From Undaria pinnatifida (lineage: Eukaryota > Sar > Phaeophyceae > Laminariales > Alariaceae): a DNA stretch of 64,000 bases. Within the stretch, counting starts at the first letter, position 1, and every line of letters starts with the position of its first letter. This document shows, piece after piece, positions 1-12,130 of this stretch. The notes under the pieces were generated by a model. It was not told the origin of the DNA. It saw nothing but the letters and a program-made list of their open reading frames with translations, and did not search any database. The position numbers and the translations under genes are program-made. The stretch lies in the NCBI GenBank assembly GCA_012845835.1, contig JABAKD010000016.1, positions 22,738,573-22,802,572 on the forward strand, written 5' to 3'.

Positions 1-105
1 ACACTTATGATACCGTTACTGTTCATAGTTCGGCTATGTGTGTATTATTTATTTCGCTACCCGGTGTGGGTTGAATCGAAATACGGAGTGAGGCTAGGGT
101 TTAAG
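1..105. repeat. Dispersed repeat, partner of 41268-41365
   Basis: This segment aligns in the same orientation with 41268-41365. Shared landmarks are ATACCGTT, TGTTCATAGTT, TTTCGCTAC and GGGTTGAAT in the same order. It begins at the window edge, so its full length is unknown. No coding potential is seen. Confidence 0.6.
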
Positions 106-118
106 AAAAAAGAAGGGG

Positions 119-160
119 TGGGGGGAAAAGGGGGGAGACAGGGGGGGGGGGGGGGAAATT
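119..160. repeat. G-rich low-complexity tract
   Basis: Several G runs, including one of about 15, could form G-quadruplex DNA. The tract lies between two dispersed repeats and has no coding value. Confidence 0.6.
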
Positions 161-261
161 TGACAGGAAAGCGTTGGTATGTATAGGTAGTCTGCTTATT
201 GAGTATCCCGTCATGTTGGTGGGTGACATGTGATGAGTTGTTGGAGGTTTGGGGATGTTTC

Positions 262-475
262 GGCGACTCCACTTGCAACTACAGTGTAGCTATCCGGGTC
301 AACAGGGTGATGTTAGTCAGTCTGTGGACGGAAGTCCATTATCTGGTGAGACAAGGGAGTGTGTGTGTGGGGGGGGGGGGGGGGGGGGGAGGGGGTGAAT
401 TGCAGCAGCGAGATCTCCAGCACGTGGAAGTGTTCAATACTCTGGCGGATTTCGATGTGGGTCGTTTGAAGGGAA
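262..475 (+). repeat. Partial copy of the SINE-like dispersed element
   Basis: The order of blocks matches the fuller copy at 38385-39055: a GCGACTCC...GGGTCAACAGGGTGATGTTA block, a long G run (about 371-389), then a block containing TACTCTGGCGGATTTCGAT and CGTTTGA. The A/T-tailed end seen in other copies is absent here, so this is a fragment. Confidence 0.6.
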
Positions 476-1680
476 GTGCGAGATACATTCAGTCTAAACT
501 ACTCAGTAACGTTCGTTGTTTCCGTGGACATACCATGTTTTGGTAGGATTTTTGGCGTTGTTCATTTCCTGAAATATACCGGTTCCAAGTAGTGTGTTTG
601 ATATGTACGTCATGAATGTATGTTTTGTGTTGGTATAGTTGAAAAACTTGGTTATAATTTACATTCCTCAATCGACGTCGTCGAGAAGACAAATTAATCC
701 ATACATAACAATGTTATTTGTGAAAAGTTTTTGTAATTCTCAGATGTTTAATATAGACGTTGTAACTAACGAACGTAGGTTGAACACTTCCATGCTTATA
801 TACACCCTCTTTTCAACCCACAAATACCCAGTACTCGACATGCACAGTCCGTACTCACTTCCACGTACACGCTTCTCAACCCACACACATCCAAATGTAG
901 ACGCCTCTTCCGAATAACTCGAATCAACATGTCCGCACACATTGTTTATTCAGGTACAACGTTGCATTACGCCCTCAGACTCTGATGTCTACAGCTATGC
1001 TTACGTGGCTACGTTTCCACTTATCCACGAAATACCCCCCCCCCTCCCCCTTCTCCATAACTCTTATATCGATCTATTCCGCTAAACGGTGGTTGTTCAT
1101 TCCTCTATGACACTTTGTAAAAATAAACGTTTGAGGGACAGGCGAAGTGGCCATTCCCATAAATCATGTATAACTTCTGCAATTCAATCGCTCATTTCCA
1201 AAAAAGATAATATATGATGTCAGCAGTACCTAGCGCTTGCTTGCGACAGCCGTATTTTCTGTCTGTCGTATGTACAGCAATTTGGTACTTCAGTTCTTAT
1301 TCAATAGATCATTTTTCCTCACGCACCAGAGAGGGGAGGAATCATGAACGATTTCGCCATCTCTAAAAGATAATATTCGATTTCGGTTGTGTACCGTGTA
1401 TTTTCCTAACAACGTCGTGGTACGACATCGTACGTCATCCGGTGTTACAGATAAATTGGTGACGGCTGAAGGCTGGAGGTGTATGGATGGTACCAGTAGT
1501 ATTGTGTTTAAGGTACCATGGGGAGATAATGACGCGCATTGTTGGTACCAATAGTATTATGATTCACCTACGCATGAGACGTGATGACAACATACGTGGT
1601 GGTTTGGTTTGTCCTACCGATCGTTTGTCCTATTGATCTCTGAATTCAGGCCATGGAGAAAGAATATGGTGGCCTGGAGA
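476..1680. other. No supported gene
   Basis: Only short unconserved open frames are visible. Two near-identical GGTACCARTAGTATT stretches lie at about 1489 and 1539. Nothing else stands out. Confidence 0.5.
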
Positions 1681-1684
1681 ACGC

Positions 1685-3125
1685 GGATACGTTCGGTGCG
1701 ATCTAGAAACAAAACAACCTGAATGTTCTTTCGGCGAAGTCTGTGTACGGTTGGAAATCAAAGGAGATTTCCTTTGCGACCTAGGCTATGGCAAGGTTGA
1801 TAGCGAGGGGTTACGGGCAGCGTGAAGGTATCGATTTCTTTCAGACATTTGCCCCGACGCCTACGGTGTCCTGTATCCGCTTGTTGGGTGCCATTGCTTG
1901 CGAGTTACATTCGGATCTTTGTCATTTTGATACAGAGCAGGCTTTTGTTCAGTCAAACCTACACGAAGATGGTTTATTGCAGCTGCCACGGGGTTGTGGT
2001 GAGATGTCTGGTAAGTAAGGTAGTACGTTTGAACCGCAGTTTCTACGGCTTGAAACAAAGGTCGAGATCGTGGCACAACCACTTGCCATCTTGCCATCGC
2101 ACTTGAAGACTCTTGGTTTTGAGCAGAGTCTAGCAGACGCGTGGTCTTGCGCTTATTCGAGTCTGGAACTGTCCCCATATTATCAGTAGTTCATGTGGAC
2201 GATGTCTTTGCAGTGGGACGGACGGCTAGATGCGATCAATCCTGCGAAGACTTGAACCGCCTAGTGCCGATCAGCTACATTGGCGAGCTAAGGTGGCATG
2301 CTGGCTGCCGATAGTTTAGAGATTGGGATTTGCACTTTAACGATCTTGCAGCAAGCTTTCGCTGAATGCTCAGCTTTGAAGTTCGGCGCTGCTCGGGTAG
2401 AGGAAACCCATTAGAAAAAGGCCTTAAACTCGAAGAGTTCGATGCGAATGAACCTGAGGGCGACTGGCCTTTCCGTGAACTGGGAGAGTGCTTGATGTGG
2501 CTTTTCAATCAGACACGTGTGGACATTGCTGACGCAGTGCGAGCGGTAACCAGGTACACCAACTCGCCCAGGGCGACACACGGAAATGCAGCGGTTGGCA
2601 CTATATGTTTTTTTCACGAGTGATTTTGGCATTACTTTTCAGAGAGGCAGTGGACTGGAGCTGGTTGCGTATGCAGATGCAGACTACTCCTGTGATGCCA
2701 CTGATACGAAGTCAGTTTCCGGTGGGGCTGTCATGCGCGCAGGAGTATGCGTGTGCTGGTTTTCGAGGACTCAATTGTGCGAGACGCTTTCGACCACAGA
2801 AGCCGAGTACGTAGAACTAGCAGACATCATCAAGGAGTTGATTTTCTTGCGATACGTGTAAAGTTTTGTTTTGCCTGGCCTTGGTTTTGCATGCATTACG
2901 GTTTTCGAGGTCAACAAGGGCGCAAGGCACCTGGCTCATAACCCGGTGTGCGCGTCGAATTTGAAACACATCGACATTGGGCACCACTTCCTTCGAGAGC
3001 TTGTATTCAGGGGAGAGTTTGACATTGTAGCCGTAGAGTCTAAGCAGCAACACGCAGACTTCCTGACGAACGCACTTGCTGGTCCAGTTTTTTGTTTTCA
3101 CCGAGATTTTAAAATGAACATTTGA
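1685..3125 (+). mobile_element. Ty1/copia-like retrotransposon fossil (reverse transcriptase and RNase H region)
   Basis: The plus strand preserves recognisable copia pol pieces in order. Reverse transcriptase motifs (ARGYGQREGIDF, FAPTPTVSC) lie near 1790-1880. The connection region (GLKLEEFDANEPEGDW) lies near 2420-2470. RNase H pieces (TTEAEYVELAD, KHIDIGHHFLREL) lie near 2800-3000. Capsid, protease and integrase parts and clear LTRs are not seen. The element is broken in several places and looks old. It lies outside the inverted repeat. Confidence 0.85.
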
Positions 3126-3437
3126 TTTTAGGAGAACGGCAGAATTTGTCAGGATTTAGTTCGCTAGGTTCGCTGTCTTTACTGTTTAACAATGATATTC
3201 AAGCGTGGACTTTGCGATTTTTGGGACTTGGGGACGGCAACGGTTTTTAGGTAAACTACCCGGGGTCATCCCTGCGTAATCAGTCTATGGTTTTCTCAAC
3301 TAGTCCCTTAATGAGACCCAGCTAAGCCAAACCGCTTAGTTTTCATCCTGCAAGGAGGGGTCACGCCCACGTGTTACCGCTTGTGCGGGGAACGATTCGC
3401 TTGACCACTTGAGAGGATTATTGCGCGTTAAGTAGGA

Positions 3438-3510
3438 AACAAATCTCAAACTCGACGAGGTTGATACGTCTGAACCCGAGGGCGACTAACATTTTTGCGA
3501 GATGATTTGA
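3438..3510 (+). mobile_element. Second small copia fossil fragment
   Basis: This stretch resembles the connection region of the upstream fossil (about 2410-2490), sharing CTCAAACTCGACGAG-like and GAGGGCGACT blocks. It is a short degenerate remnant of a second copy or of a local duplication. Confidence 0.5.
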
Positions 3511-4500
3511 ATTGTTTCTTGACAGATTATCCCGCATATATGAACTGGATTTGAACACTTTCAAATGTGCATGGTAGGTTGGGAGGCAAGTAACTGTTTC
3601 TTGACTTTTGAAGTAATGCTGTTTTCACGATTGCGTTGTATAGTATGCCTTTTTTTTGCTCTGGATTCGAGCGTTTAGAATGTGAATGGATTTTCAGTAT
3701 GAACCTAGCTTTGAGGCGTTTGTCTCATTCGAAACTAAGTTTCGAGACTGCTGTCACATCACACTTGTTGGCACCTCTGTTCTACGTAGCTGATAACCGT
3801 TTTATAAGAAAGGCCGGGTGCTGATTATGAAGCCGATGTTTGAGTTTCTAGTTTTTTGCAATTCGAATTTCAGTTTCGAGTTTTCGGTCTATGAATTTCG
3901 AATTTCGAGTTTCGGTTTAAGAATTGTACTTTTTTCGACTTCGATATTAGGTTCGTGATAATTAATGTTGGATTTTGTCCCGCTGAGTTGTATCTCTAGA
4001 TTTATGGAGTCTTTCTTTCTTGTCACAGTAGCACTGGGAGGATATTGATCGTATTTTTCATTAAATCGTTTTACCCTGATGTAATGACAATTTAGAATGA
4101 TACCTTATCATTTACGAAACAGGGAGGCTGTTGATTGTATGTTGATTGTATGCTAGGATATTTTGCGGATATGATGACGGTTAAGTATTGTAGGGGTTTC
4201 CAGTGAAAAATTGGCTAAATCGTAGTGGAATATCGTGATGGGATGGTGGAATTTTTCTGGGTACTTCGCCGTCACTCCTCGTTGTGTTCCTCGTTGTCCT
4301 TCTTGTACCGAGTGAGTCTTCTCCTCTTCACGATTTGCTTTGGCTAGGATCAACCTAATATATTTGTACGTCTGGTACTTGTCGTTATGCCGGTGACTCC
4401 ACCACCCCACTATTGTCAGCTCAACGGGTAAGCCCTCTACGCTTCGTAGGGATCAATAAACAGGTACCATGGAAATTTAGACCTGATCGTGGTACTGCTG
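3511..4500. other. No supported gene; short AT-rich simple repeat inside
   Basis: Positions 3838-3925 consist of repeated AATTTCGAGTTTCG-like units. About 4130-4153 holds a doubled TGTTGATTGTA. The rest shows only short open frames with no recognisable product. Confidence 0.5.
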
Positions 4501-4544
4501 TTCTGGTAGGTACAAGCTAGAGACTTGTTTTTGGGAGGCTGCTG

Positions 4545-4805
4545 CTATATAGACAGGCAGTTATCCACCACCAGACAGCGGTAGGATCCCACTGCAGAGC
4601 CAAGCGATAGTCTCCCCGCATCATCTTCGACAACAGCAGCAGCACCGGTCGATCCACCTGCACCATGGCCTCCCCCATGGCCGGATGTACCACCAGCGCT
4701 ATCATGGCCTGCTTCTCCTGCGGTAGTTCCACCACATGATGACCCCCCCCTCGTTGCTGAAGGGCTTCCCGGTGCAGATCCACCGACATCCCCACCCTCT
4801 CTCAA
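4545..4805 (-). other. Gly/Ser/Thr-rich open frame of unknown origin
   Basis: An 86-codon minus-strand frame is strongly biased to Gly, Ser, Ala and Thr (for example GGTSGHGGGHGAGGSTG). Such compositional bias is common in linkers of retroelement polyproteins and in cell-wall proteins. No domain is visible, and it may be chance in GC-rich DNA. Confidence 0.2.
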
Positions 4806-5137
4806 CGAGCTCGGGTACTGCTGGCGTCGGCCACCTTGCGTGTCTTCTCCAGACGACTTTCAGGGCCACGTATCGTCGACTTAGAAGTGGCTTACGATCC
4901 CTTTAGCCTTCCACTAGACATATGGCAACAACGGCGGGTCGGCCGCCACGCGACATGAGTAGCAGCACGGGGGCAGCCAGCGGCTTTGCGGGCGTAGCAA
5001 CTTGAGCCTGTCGTAAAACTGTCGCAGAGACCCAGCAACCAGCGACAATACACAGGCAGCAACCTTACAGCTAATGGCGCCGCGCCTGTCCACGCCCAAC
5101 TTCATTGATTGATCGAAAATTCACAGATAGGCTTTTG

Positions 5138-5226
5138 ATTGGCCAACCTATATGGGGACCCTTATTGGATGTGCTTTATGAAGGTGTAGATGATTGGCCG
5201 AGAAATAGCTAATATAAAATGATTGG
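5138..5226. promoter_or_regulatory. Four regularly spaced ATTGG (inverted CCAAT) pentamers
   Basis: ATTGG occurs at 5138, 5164, 5193 and 5222, with spacings of 26, 29 and 29 bases. The first copy abuts CCAAC. CCAAT boxes bind NF-Y in eukaryotes. Which gene would be served is unclear, because no convincing open frame follows on either strand. Confidence 0.3.
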
Positions 5227-5229
5227 TGA

Positions 5230-6860
5230 ACCCTTTTGGGAGAAAAGGTAAGTCCATGGGAGTGCAGTCGCTATCGCTAAGTTGGTAAACAATTCATGTT
5301 CGCAGGAAAGGCGACACAACGCAAAAATGTGCCAAACAAAGGTTGCACATTTTCGATCGAAACAATGCTTCAACAATAACCCGCCACGAACAGAGTTGCA
5401 CACACACGCGGAAGCCACACAAAAAACGCGTCATCGTACGATTTTCACACGACATGTCACTATAGTCTATACTTGCCGCGTATACGATGCTGCGTCCAGA
5501 ACGTGGTGTTCGAACCCTATGATTACACGTGTACATGCAGTTGAATACTGCACACCGTCAAATTAAAATCGTGCTTTCACACGCTTGACGCTATAATGAC
5601 ACATGCAACACAAGCCTCTGTAGTGCGATTCGACACCGGCTCCCGAGCAATGCACCAACCCTCCAACCCGATAGGCCCATGATAACTGTGCCCAATTCTT
5701 CTATGCGTGTTTTTCAAAAGTAGCCAATGTCCTCCTGAATCATTTGGGGTATATACAACCATTACCAACGCCGGCCGTAGGGAGTAGGCGTCAAGAACGG
5801 CGATTCGATGACGGAGACCGTTCCTAGCAGTCAACGATTTCTACACTCCGTATACATGATATGCAATGAGCGGTGTACGCTAGACGATACACTATCAAAA
5901 CAAGCCGCACGTACTGTCCTATCGAAAATATCATGAACCCTTTCGTCACGCGTACCCCATGTGAACACCGCAGGACAGTACAAGCCCGATCAAATGGGCA
6001 GGTAGTAAAACCAGTGCTTACCCCCGATAAATAAATAAATAAGAATGTCATCTTTGTCCATGTCTACAAACGCTATGGTGAGGAGAAAGCAAGCCAATAC
6101 CTCCCTAACCAACTCACGCAGTTCATGGATCAGCGGCAAGTGCAGGGACTCATGCATAAATCCACGTACTCACGTGCGCATTTGTGACTGGCTATGGAAA
6201 TGGCATTGTAGAATGTACCACCTGTTTCTCTACGTATAGATGCCTTATACCCCGTATAGCCGAAACACCACTACTAAAGCGCACGACCTCTTGCTGCAAA
6301 ACGAAAATCAGGAACACGCCACAACAACTTCATGTTGAGATCTTCCCTTTAGTCTAGCCTAGTAAGCTATGTGTATGGACAGCTTCATCGAGGACACTAC
6401 TGTCACGACGGGCGACAAACAATATTCCATATTTTATGTAAACGAACCGGAGTCGCAGTATGTAAACGAACTAGAGTTGCAGAACCTCGGATGGATAGCA
6501 TGGGAGGGGATCGACGAACGTTCGTAGGCTTAGATGGAAAGCTGGGGTAGGTCGATCACTTCGAAAGCACCATAAGATTAAAACTGTGAAAAGGTCAACT
6601 TGAGCACTGTGAACCTGTGAACTAAGTGCTGAGAGTGAATACCTGGCACGAAATGCTAGCACCTGTGCCACCTGGAGCGCTATCTGCACGCTCGTGATCC
6701 GTCCTGCGCAACAAATTCTTCCGCTCGCTTGAATCAAGAAGCAACCAGGTCAGACACGATATGCTTGGATATGAGTCTCGCGTTCATCGCCTCTCACGTA
6801 ATAAGAAGTGGCAGGACATGTAACAAATTCGTGGAGGGCGCAGGGTTCCTCCCCGTATTA
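5230..6860. other. No supported gene
   Basis: Only short open frames without family resemblance are seen. A small TAAA microsatellite lies at about 6024-6042. Confidence 0.5.
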
Positions 6861-6862
6861 GG

Positions 6863-6937
6863 GCTTCCTAGCCGGAATTGAACCCGGGCCTAGTACTACT
6901 GAAAGTCGAATATCCTAACAGTTGGACCACCAGGGAA
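6863..6937 (-). tRNA. tRNA-Glu(UUC)-like sequence, probably a pseudogene or tRNA-derived repeat
   Basis: Read on the minus strand it starts TCCCTGGTGGTCC, has a GTTAGGAT D-loop region, an anticodon loop CTTTCAG (anticodon TTC, glutamate) and a T-arm GGGTTCAATTCC. The anticodon stem has mismatches, the T-stem is one base short and the acceptor stem pairs imperfectly. Decay is therefore likely. The family assignment rests on resemblance to eukaryotic tRNA-Glu. Confidence 0.5.
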
Positions 6938-6939
6938 TA

Positions 6940-7950
6940 CTACTTGATGTGCGTGCATGAATACATCGCCAATCGATCGACATATTTGTGAGATTGAGGC
7001 ATAACAACTTTTCGTCGACATTGCATGCACGATGCATCCGCCGCCCCGCTACCAGCAACATGCCATCTCGTTATGGCCCCGATCCATCTTGTACATAAGT
7101 AAGCAGCCAAGTTGCGGCCAATACAAAGCAAACACCCTCCTATTTCGGTGTACCGAGAACGAACAACCCCTTGAAGAATCGTACAAAAGGGTAACAGCTA
7201 TTCTTGACACCCGCACCCAGGTCTCCAATCCATTCTCCATAGTCTCTCACCGCTTCTACTTTATTTCCTCGGTGTATGCCTTCAGGATGGTTCCTCGCGT
7301 CTGCTTATTACAACAGCTGCCGGCAAGAACCAGTCTTGTCTCACGCAGTCCTCTTCCAAGCGCTTGTGCTATACAACAGATCTCCGACTGAAACCACTAA
7401 CAATACCTTACGGTAACGATCGCTGTACTCGGACTCCGGTCGCTGTCACTCACGCTTGTGTCAGATCAAGTTTAGGTTCCTTTCCCCTCGTTTGGTTTTG
7501 TGTGTATTTGAAGTGAGACCTTCAGCGATACGCTTCCTAGACTGACTGAAGTTGTGCAGACCTAGGCAGTATTCCGGTACTTATTTTACGTGACACCATG
7601 TCAATCCACCGCAAGACCCCCTCACCCCGGCTTGCTAAGAATACCGTGCTAACTGGGCTGTGGATACACTGCAGTAAGAGTGAGGGCGTTTTCCCACGAT
7701 TAGTCGTGTTTCGATTACCTCAAGGCTCGACTGAGCGGCGTCTACCATTTTCATGGATACGGGTCTTCCCGGGGGTGGAGACCCTGGGCCTCGCGCTTTT
7801 CCCCATTAGCTCCCAGGTTGATACTGCTAGACTTGCTTGGATTTTTCATTAAAGGCTCCAGTGGAAAGCCTCATATCCACCACTTCCCGGCTTTTGCCTT
7901 TAACATGGGTAGGCCGAGGCCTTGATCTTGCTCGCTAGTCGATCTTCGGC
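6940..7950. other. No supported gene
   Basis: A 119-codon plus-strand frame (7032-7391) has no recognisable domain, codon signal or conserved copy in the window, and is left as chance. Part of this stretch may be terminal sequence of the retroelement fossil at 7960-9010. Confidence 0.4.
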
Positions 7951-7959
7951 TAACGTCTT

Positions 7960-9010
7960 CTCCCATTCTACATCGAACTCCACTTTATCATCCTCGTGTT
8001 TACGGGGAACCGGATTGCGTATTTCCAGTCCTCCAAGCTTTCAGGATCTTCCGTCAGCGTACCAAACCCGCCGGTACGGTGACTTGTAGTTGAAGATCTT
8101 TGAAAGGTGACGCTCTTGGCTCCTTCAGCGCCCGCGAATTTCCTCCAGATCACGGTCCCAAGGGGTGATGTTTGAACGCATGATCGCGGTCAATCTGAAC
8201 TATTTCCTCCCACGTTCGCGTCGAAGTCGACCACGCATGGCACTCCGCTCCCGGATACGTTTCCCACATCGCATGTAAAACGTCCAGCTGTACAGGGGTG
8301 ATATTGGCTCGTTCCTTCTTTTCGGACAGCCTTTGGGTCTCAGTGCACATTCACGAATCGACCTTTGTATCGACACTTTCAAGCGTTGTCCTGACCCATC
8401 ACAGCTATTCTGTCTATTAGGGTATACATAGGCCACTCTACGTTCGATGGATCCGCAAGTCCGAAGACAACTTCTCATGCCAGGTGAGCAAATTCGTTTT
8501 CGAAGTCGTGACGGAGGTCGTCCGGACGTAGGTGGAACAACTTGATATTCGCTGCTGGCGCCCGTCGTCGGCGAATCCCTCGCCCATTCATCGTGACGAT
8601 CTTGCTGAGTCCTTGTACGACAACTTCAATCACCTGCGAAAGTCCGGTCGAGTTCTCTTGGGCTAGATCCTGATGTATTTCCTCCCATGCCATAACAGAC
8701 TCCGCCTTCTTCATCAGCACCTCGTCTCTGACAACAACACGGGTTCCCACCGAGGTCTGACCGATTTCAGCCTTCCGACTCTCACGACGTTTCTGTCTGT
8801 CTACATGTATTTTCATTAGAGCTACCCGTACATCCCGTACCTCCTTGTGCGCTTGACGGTTATCGGCCACGCAACTGTGCACTCCACTTCTGGAATAAAC
8901 ACCATGGATTTCGAGATGCGTAGCATCAAGTTGCGTGCGTGCATCACGACCGATAAAGATACGGAAGGGATAAGGTATTCTTTGTTAAGAGCACAACACG
9001 AGTTGAGGGT
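7960..9010 (-). mobile_element. LTR-retroelement pol fossil, integrase C-terminal side
   Basis: The minus strand preserves a 135-codon basic, charged frame (8475-8882) with the look of the region after an integrase core (DRQKRRESRKAE, FHLRPDDLRHDFE). It is followed downstream by further weakly open pieces to about 7960. The family is probably Ty3/gypsy-like but is not certain. Terminal repeats were not identified. The element is broken, with several breaks. Confidence 0.5.
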
Positions 9011-10480
9011 GAAGGTCAATGTCTTCTAGCGGCAGTAGCTCGTGCGCAGTACCTGCCAAACCTGGAATATGAGGCGGAGTGGTGTTGTAGTGGCGTCCTG
9101 CCCATGACACACCGTGGTCTATTTTTTCATGTAACTGGGTCGGTATGCGCGGGGTTTCTAGTTGACTTCCTCACGGCCCACCTTTGACGACTCGCCAGTT
9201 CAGCTCGTATTTCATTCAATTGAGTTGGAATCGCTGGCTGATTATTTTTATCACGCGCCGGTCTTGTGTTCAGTGATTACCGGTACGAGATGAACGTTTT
9301 TGCGGTCTATGGGTTCGTGGCGCTATCGAGAAAATGTCTTATGCTCATCGTCGTGACTTTGCCTAATAGGAGAACTCTTCTCTGCCCGAAACGATGTGCA
9401 GAAATACTAGTTGCTGATGGTGTAGAATATAGCGGCTACACACGGTGGATTCGTCTGGTCAATCTCTGATCAGATATTTTCGTGCTAGTCTTAACGTGAA
9501 TCATGGATAATAACACGAGCGCGCATATCATTCATTTGCATTTGGGTACTAACCCTTTTTCTAAACAAGCCAACATGCACGCGTGATCACGAAAATATAT
9601 TAATCAAAAAGGATTGGGCCCTTAACTGTTCCTTGTGTGATTATGATGAATGTGCCATGTACATTGTTCTTCGTTTTTCTTGAAACAATGGCGTGTTTCT
9701 CACAAAAATGTGGCATAATTGTGCACCATCACCGGAATACTTTAACGCGCGATACAGGAGGTGTATTTCGGCATACACAAACGAACTCCGAGTCTATCAG
9801 GGCCCCTTTCCGCTTCGCCGCTTAGAAGCGCCCATTGTCACACCCGTTGGTTCTCCTTTGACCAAATCAATCAAGATGCCTATGTCAAAAAGGGTAAAAA
9901 CCGACAGCCTCTGTGGATGTCAGCGACACGCTCGGCATATGAGGCCGCTGGGAAGCCATGATAACGCACCTTCAGACCTTGCCGGGACTGAGTCGATATC
10001 CACCGCAGACACAAACGCCAATTATAACTATTAGAACTCCCGGCTATAAATCGAGAAATTGCTCAAGGTGTAGTTCTACATGTTGTTTTCTTAGTTCGAC
10101 TCATGCTACGACAAAGGCCCGCCGTTTCATTTCCCGAGAGGCCCCTACCCGTCTGCGGAGCCATATACAAAACGAGATACTCTATGGATTAACCCGAGCC
10201 TTAGGCATGTATACAAACCAATCTTGAATATATATAACATCATTCCTCGGTGTCATGTATTTCGGTCAGGAGGTTTTTGTCTCGGCCGAAGTATGCGATT
10301 CGCAGAACTGAAATTCTCGGTCTATTATAGCTTGGTTCAAGCGCCGATTTCGGGGGGCGGCTCCAACGCCCCTCGCCCTGCCGTGTCCGTTCCGCACATC
10401 GACCTAACCGCGGATGGGTGCCGAGCGAGACGAGCGAGTGTCGAGGGGGAATTTTGTAAAAATTGTTGAATCTTAAGGCT
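9011..10480. other. No supported gene
   Basis: Short overlapping open frames occur on both strands (the longest about 113 codons) without recognisable domains or repeated copies. Confidence 0.45.
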
Positions 10481-10487
10481 GCAACGC

Positions 10488-10836
10488 CTGAATGATTTAC
10501 AAAATTGGCCTCATTTTCAAACTGTACGTGATAATGTTTGGAATTGTGCGGTGGCATGTGCAAATTTCCATGGTATGGTCACAGATTGTGCACCAGGTGT
10601 GCTTAATTACACGCGCCTGCATGATTCACGAAATTGGCATCATTTCCGAACCGTACGTGATAATGTTTCTAAGAAAAAGGTACTTGATAATGTTCGGAAT
10701 TTTGCGGTGGCATGTGCAACGTTTCGCTGTTAGGTTACAGATTGTGCAGCAGGCACTTATTTGCACGCGCCTGGATGATTTACAAAATTGTCATCATTCA
10801 CAAACTGTACTTGATAATGTTTCCGCAAATACAACT
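10488..10836 (+). repeat. Direct repeats of about 135-150 bp, two and a half copies
   Basis: The units share GATTTACAAAATTG-like, CGTGATAATGTTT, GCGGTGGCATGTGCAA and ACAGATTGTGCA blocks starting near 10488, 10617 and 10772. The second unit carries an internal partial duplication. They abut the larger repeat cluster that follows. Confidence 0.6.
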
Positions 10837-10877
10837 TTGCAAGAGGGTGCTGATCAAGCCGTCGCGGTCATTCGTTA

Positions 10878-11163
10878 TTCATGGTGCCGCGCTGTAGGCT
10901 TCATTCGTGCAACGGTTGGTTGCGTGTGTGCTGTTGGGCTATCATGTACTGTGTGCGTGCAGGCCATGTGGATGAAGGTGTGGCTGCAAGACGACACATG
11001 ATACGTCCACAAGAACGCGTGTTATACCAGTAGTAGATCACTCCAATATTTCGGCTTTTTATACTATTGCGTTTGGTGCTGTTGGAGTGTTCCATCATTT
11101 TGAGCGTGCTTGGTCTGCGGGTACAGATTGGCTCATAACCGTTCCTTTGCGCGACCTTACGCG
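10878..11163 (+). repeat. Tandem-cluster repeat, copy 1
   Basis: The unit has three landmarks in order: GGTGCCGCGCTGTAGGCTTC at its start, GACGACACATGATACGTCC in the middle, and TGGTGCTGTTGGAGTGTTC toward its end. A CCTTTGCGCGACCTTACGC block closes it. Confidence 0.7.
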
Positions 11164-11175
11164 GTAATTTGGTAT

Positions 11176-11458
11176 TCTTGGTGCCGCGCTGTAGGCTTCA
11201 TACGTGCAGCGGTTGGTTGCGTGTGTGCTGTTGGGCTGTCATATACTATGTGCGTGCTGGCAATGTGGCTAAAGGTGTGGCTGCCAGACGACACATGATA
11301 CGTCCAGTGGAACGCGTGTTGTACCAGTAGTAGATCGCTCTATTTATTCGGCTTTTTATACTTTTGCGTTTGGTGCTGTTGGAGTGTTCAATATTTTTGA
11401 ACGTTGTCTGCAGGTGCAGATTGGCTCATAACCGTTCCTCTGCGCGACCTTACGCAAA
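11176..11458 (+). repeat. Tandem-cluster repeat, copy 2
   Basis: This is the closest relative of copy 1, with the same landmark order. Its 5' part stays open in the same frame as copy 1 (CRAVGFIRA, VGCVCAVGLS). Confidence 0.7.
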
Positions 11459-11626
11459 AAAAACATTCTGGAGGAGGAGTTACTAACCTGTATGAAGAAT
11501 GTGTATAAATAACTTCGTCGGGTGAATACGCACATGAAGAAATTACATCTGCTACAGTCTGATACGATACTAGTACAACAACGACGGACAACCTACAAAA
11601 AAAAAAAAAATATGTAACGCGTGAAC

Positions 11627-11925
11627 GATGGCGTGCTGTAGGCTTCATACGTGCAGCGGTTGGTTGCGTGTGTGCTGTTGAGCTGTCATGTGCTGTGTGC
11701 GTGTTGGCTATGTGGCTGAAGGTGTAGCTGCGAGACGACATATACATGATGCGTCCAGAAGAACGCGTGTTTATTAGTCTAGACTATACCAGTAGTAATA
11801 CATCGCTTTAATTTTTCACTTATATATATTATTGCGTTTGGTGCTGTTGGAGTGTTCATCATTTTGTTGTTTGGTCTGCAGATACAGATAGGCCCAAAAT
11901 CGCTCCTTTGCGCAACCTTACGCAA
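11627..11925 (+). repeat. Tandem-cluster repeat, copy 3
   Basis: It has the same landmarks as copies 1 and 2, with a TTATTAGTCTAGAC insertion shared with copy 4. A stretch between copies 2 and 3 (about 11459-11626) contains a poly(A) run. Confidence 0.7.
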
Positions 11926-12130
11926 AAACATTTTGCAGGAGGAGTTAATGTATGAGGTATGTGTATAGCTTCGCCGGGTGAATACGCACGTGAAAAAGTT
12001 GCATCTGCCACAGTCTGAGGGCCCTCCTCAACAGAAACCAAGCAACAGACAGACACACATCTCGCCCGGGCTCGAGAGCAGCGGCGCCGGTCTGTCGAAG
12101 GTCTAATCCAGCCATCGCGGTCGTTCGTTA

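Noticed and set aside
7032-7391. A 119-codon plus-strand frame
   Set aside because: No recognisable domain, no repeat copy and no splice context. It overlaps an equally plausible frame on the other strand.
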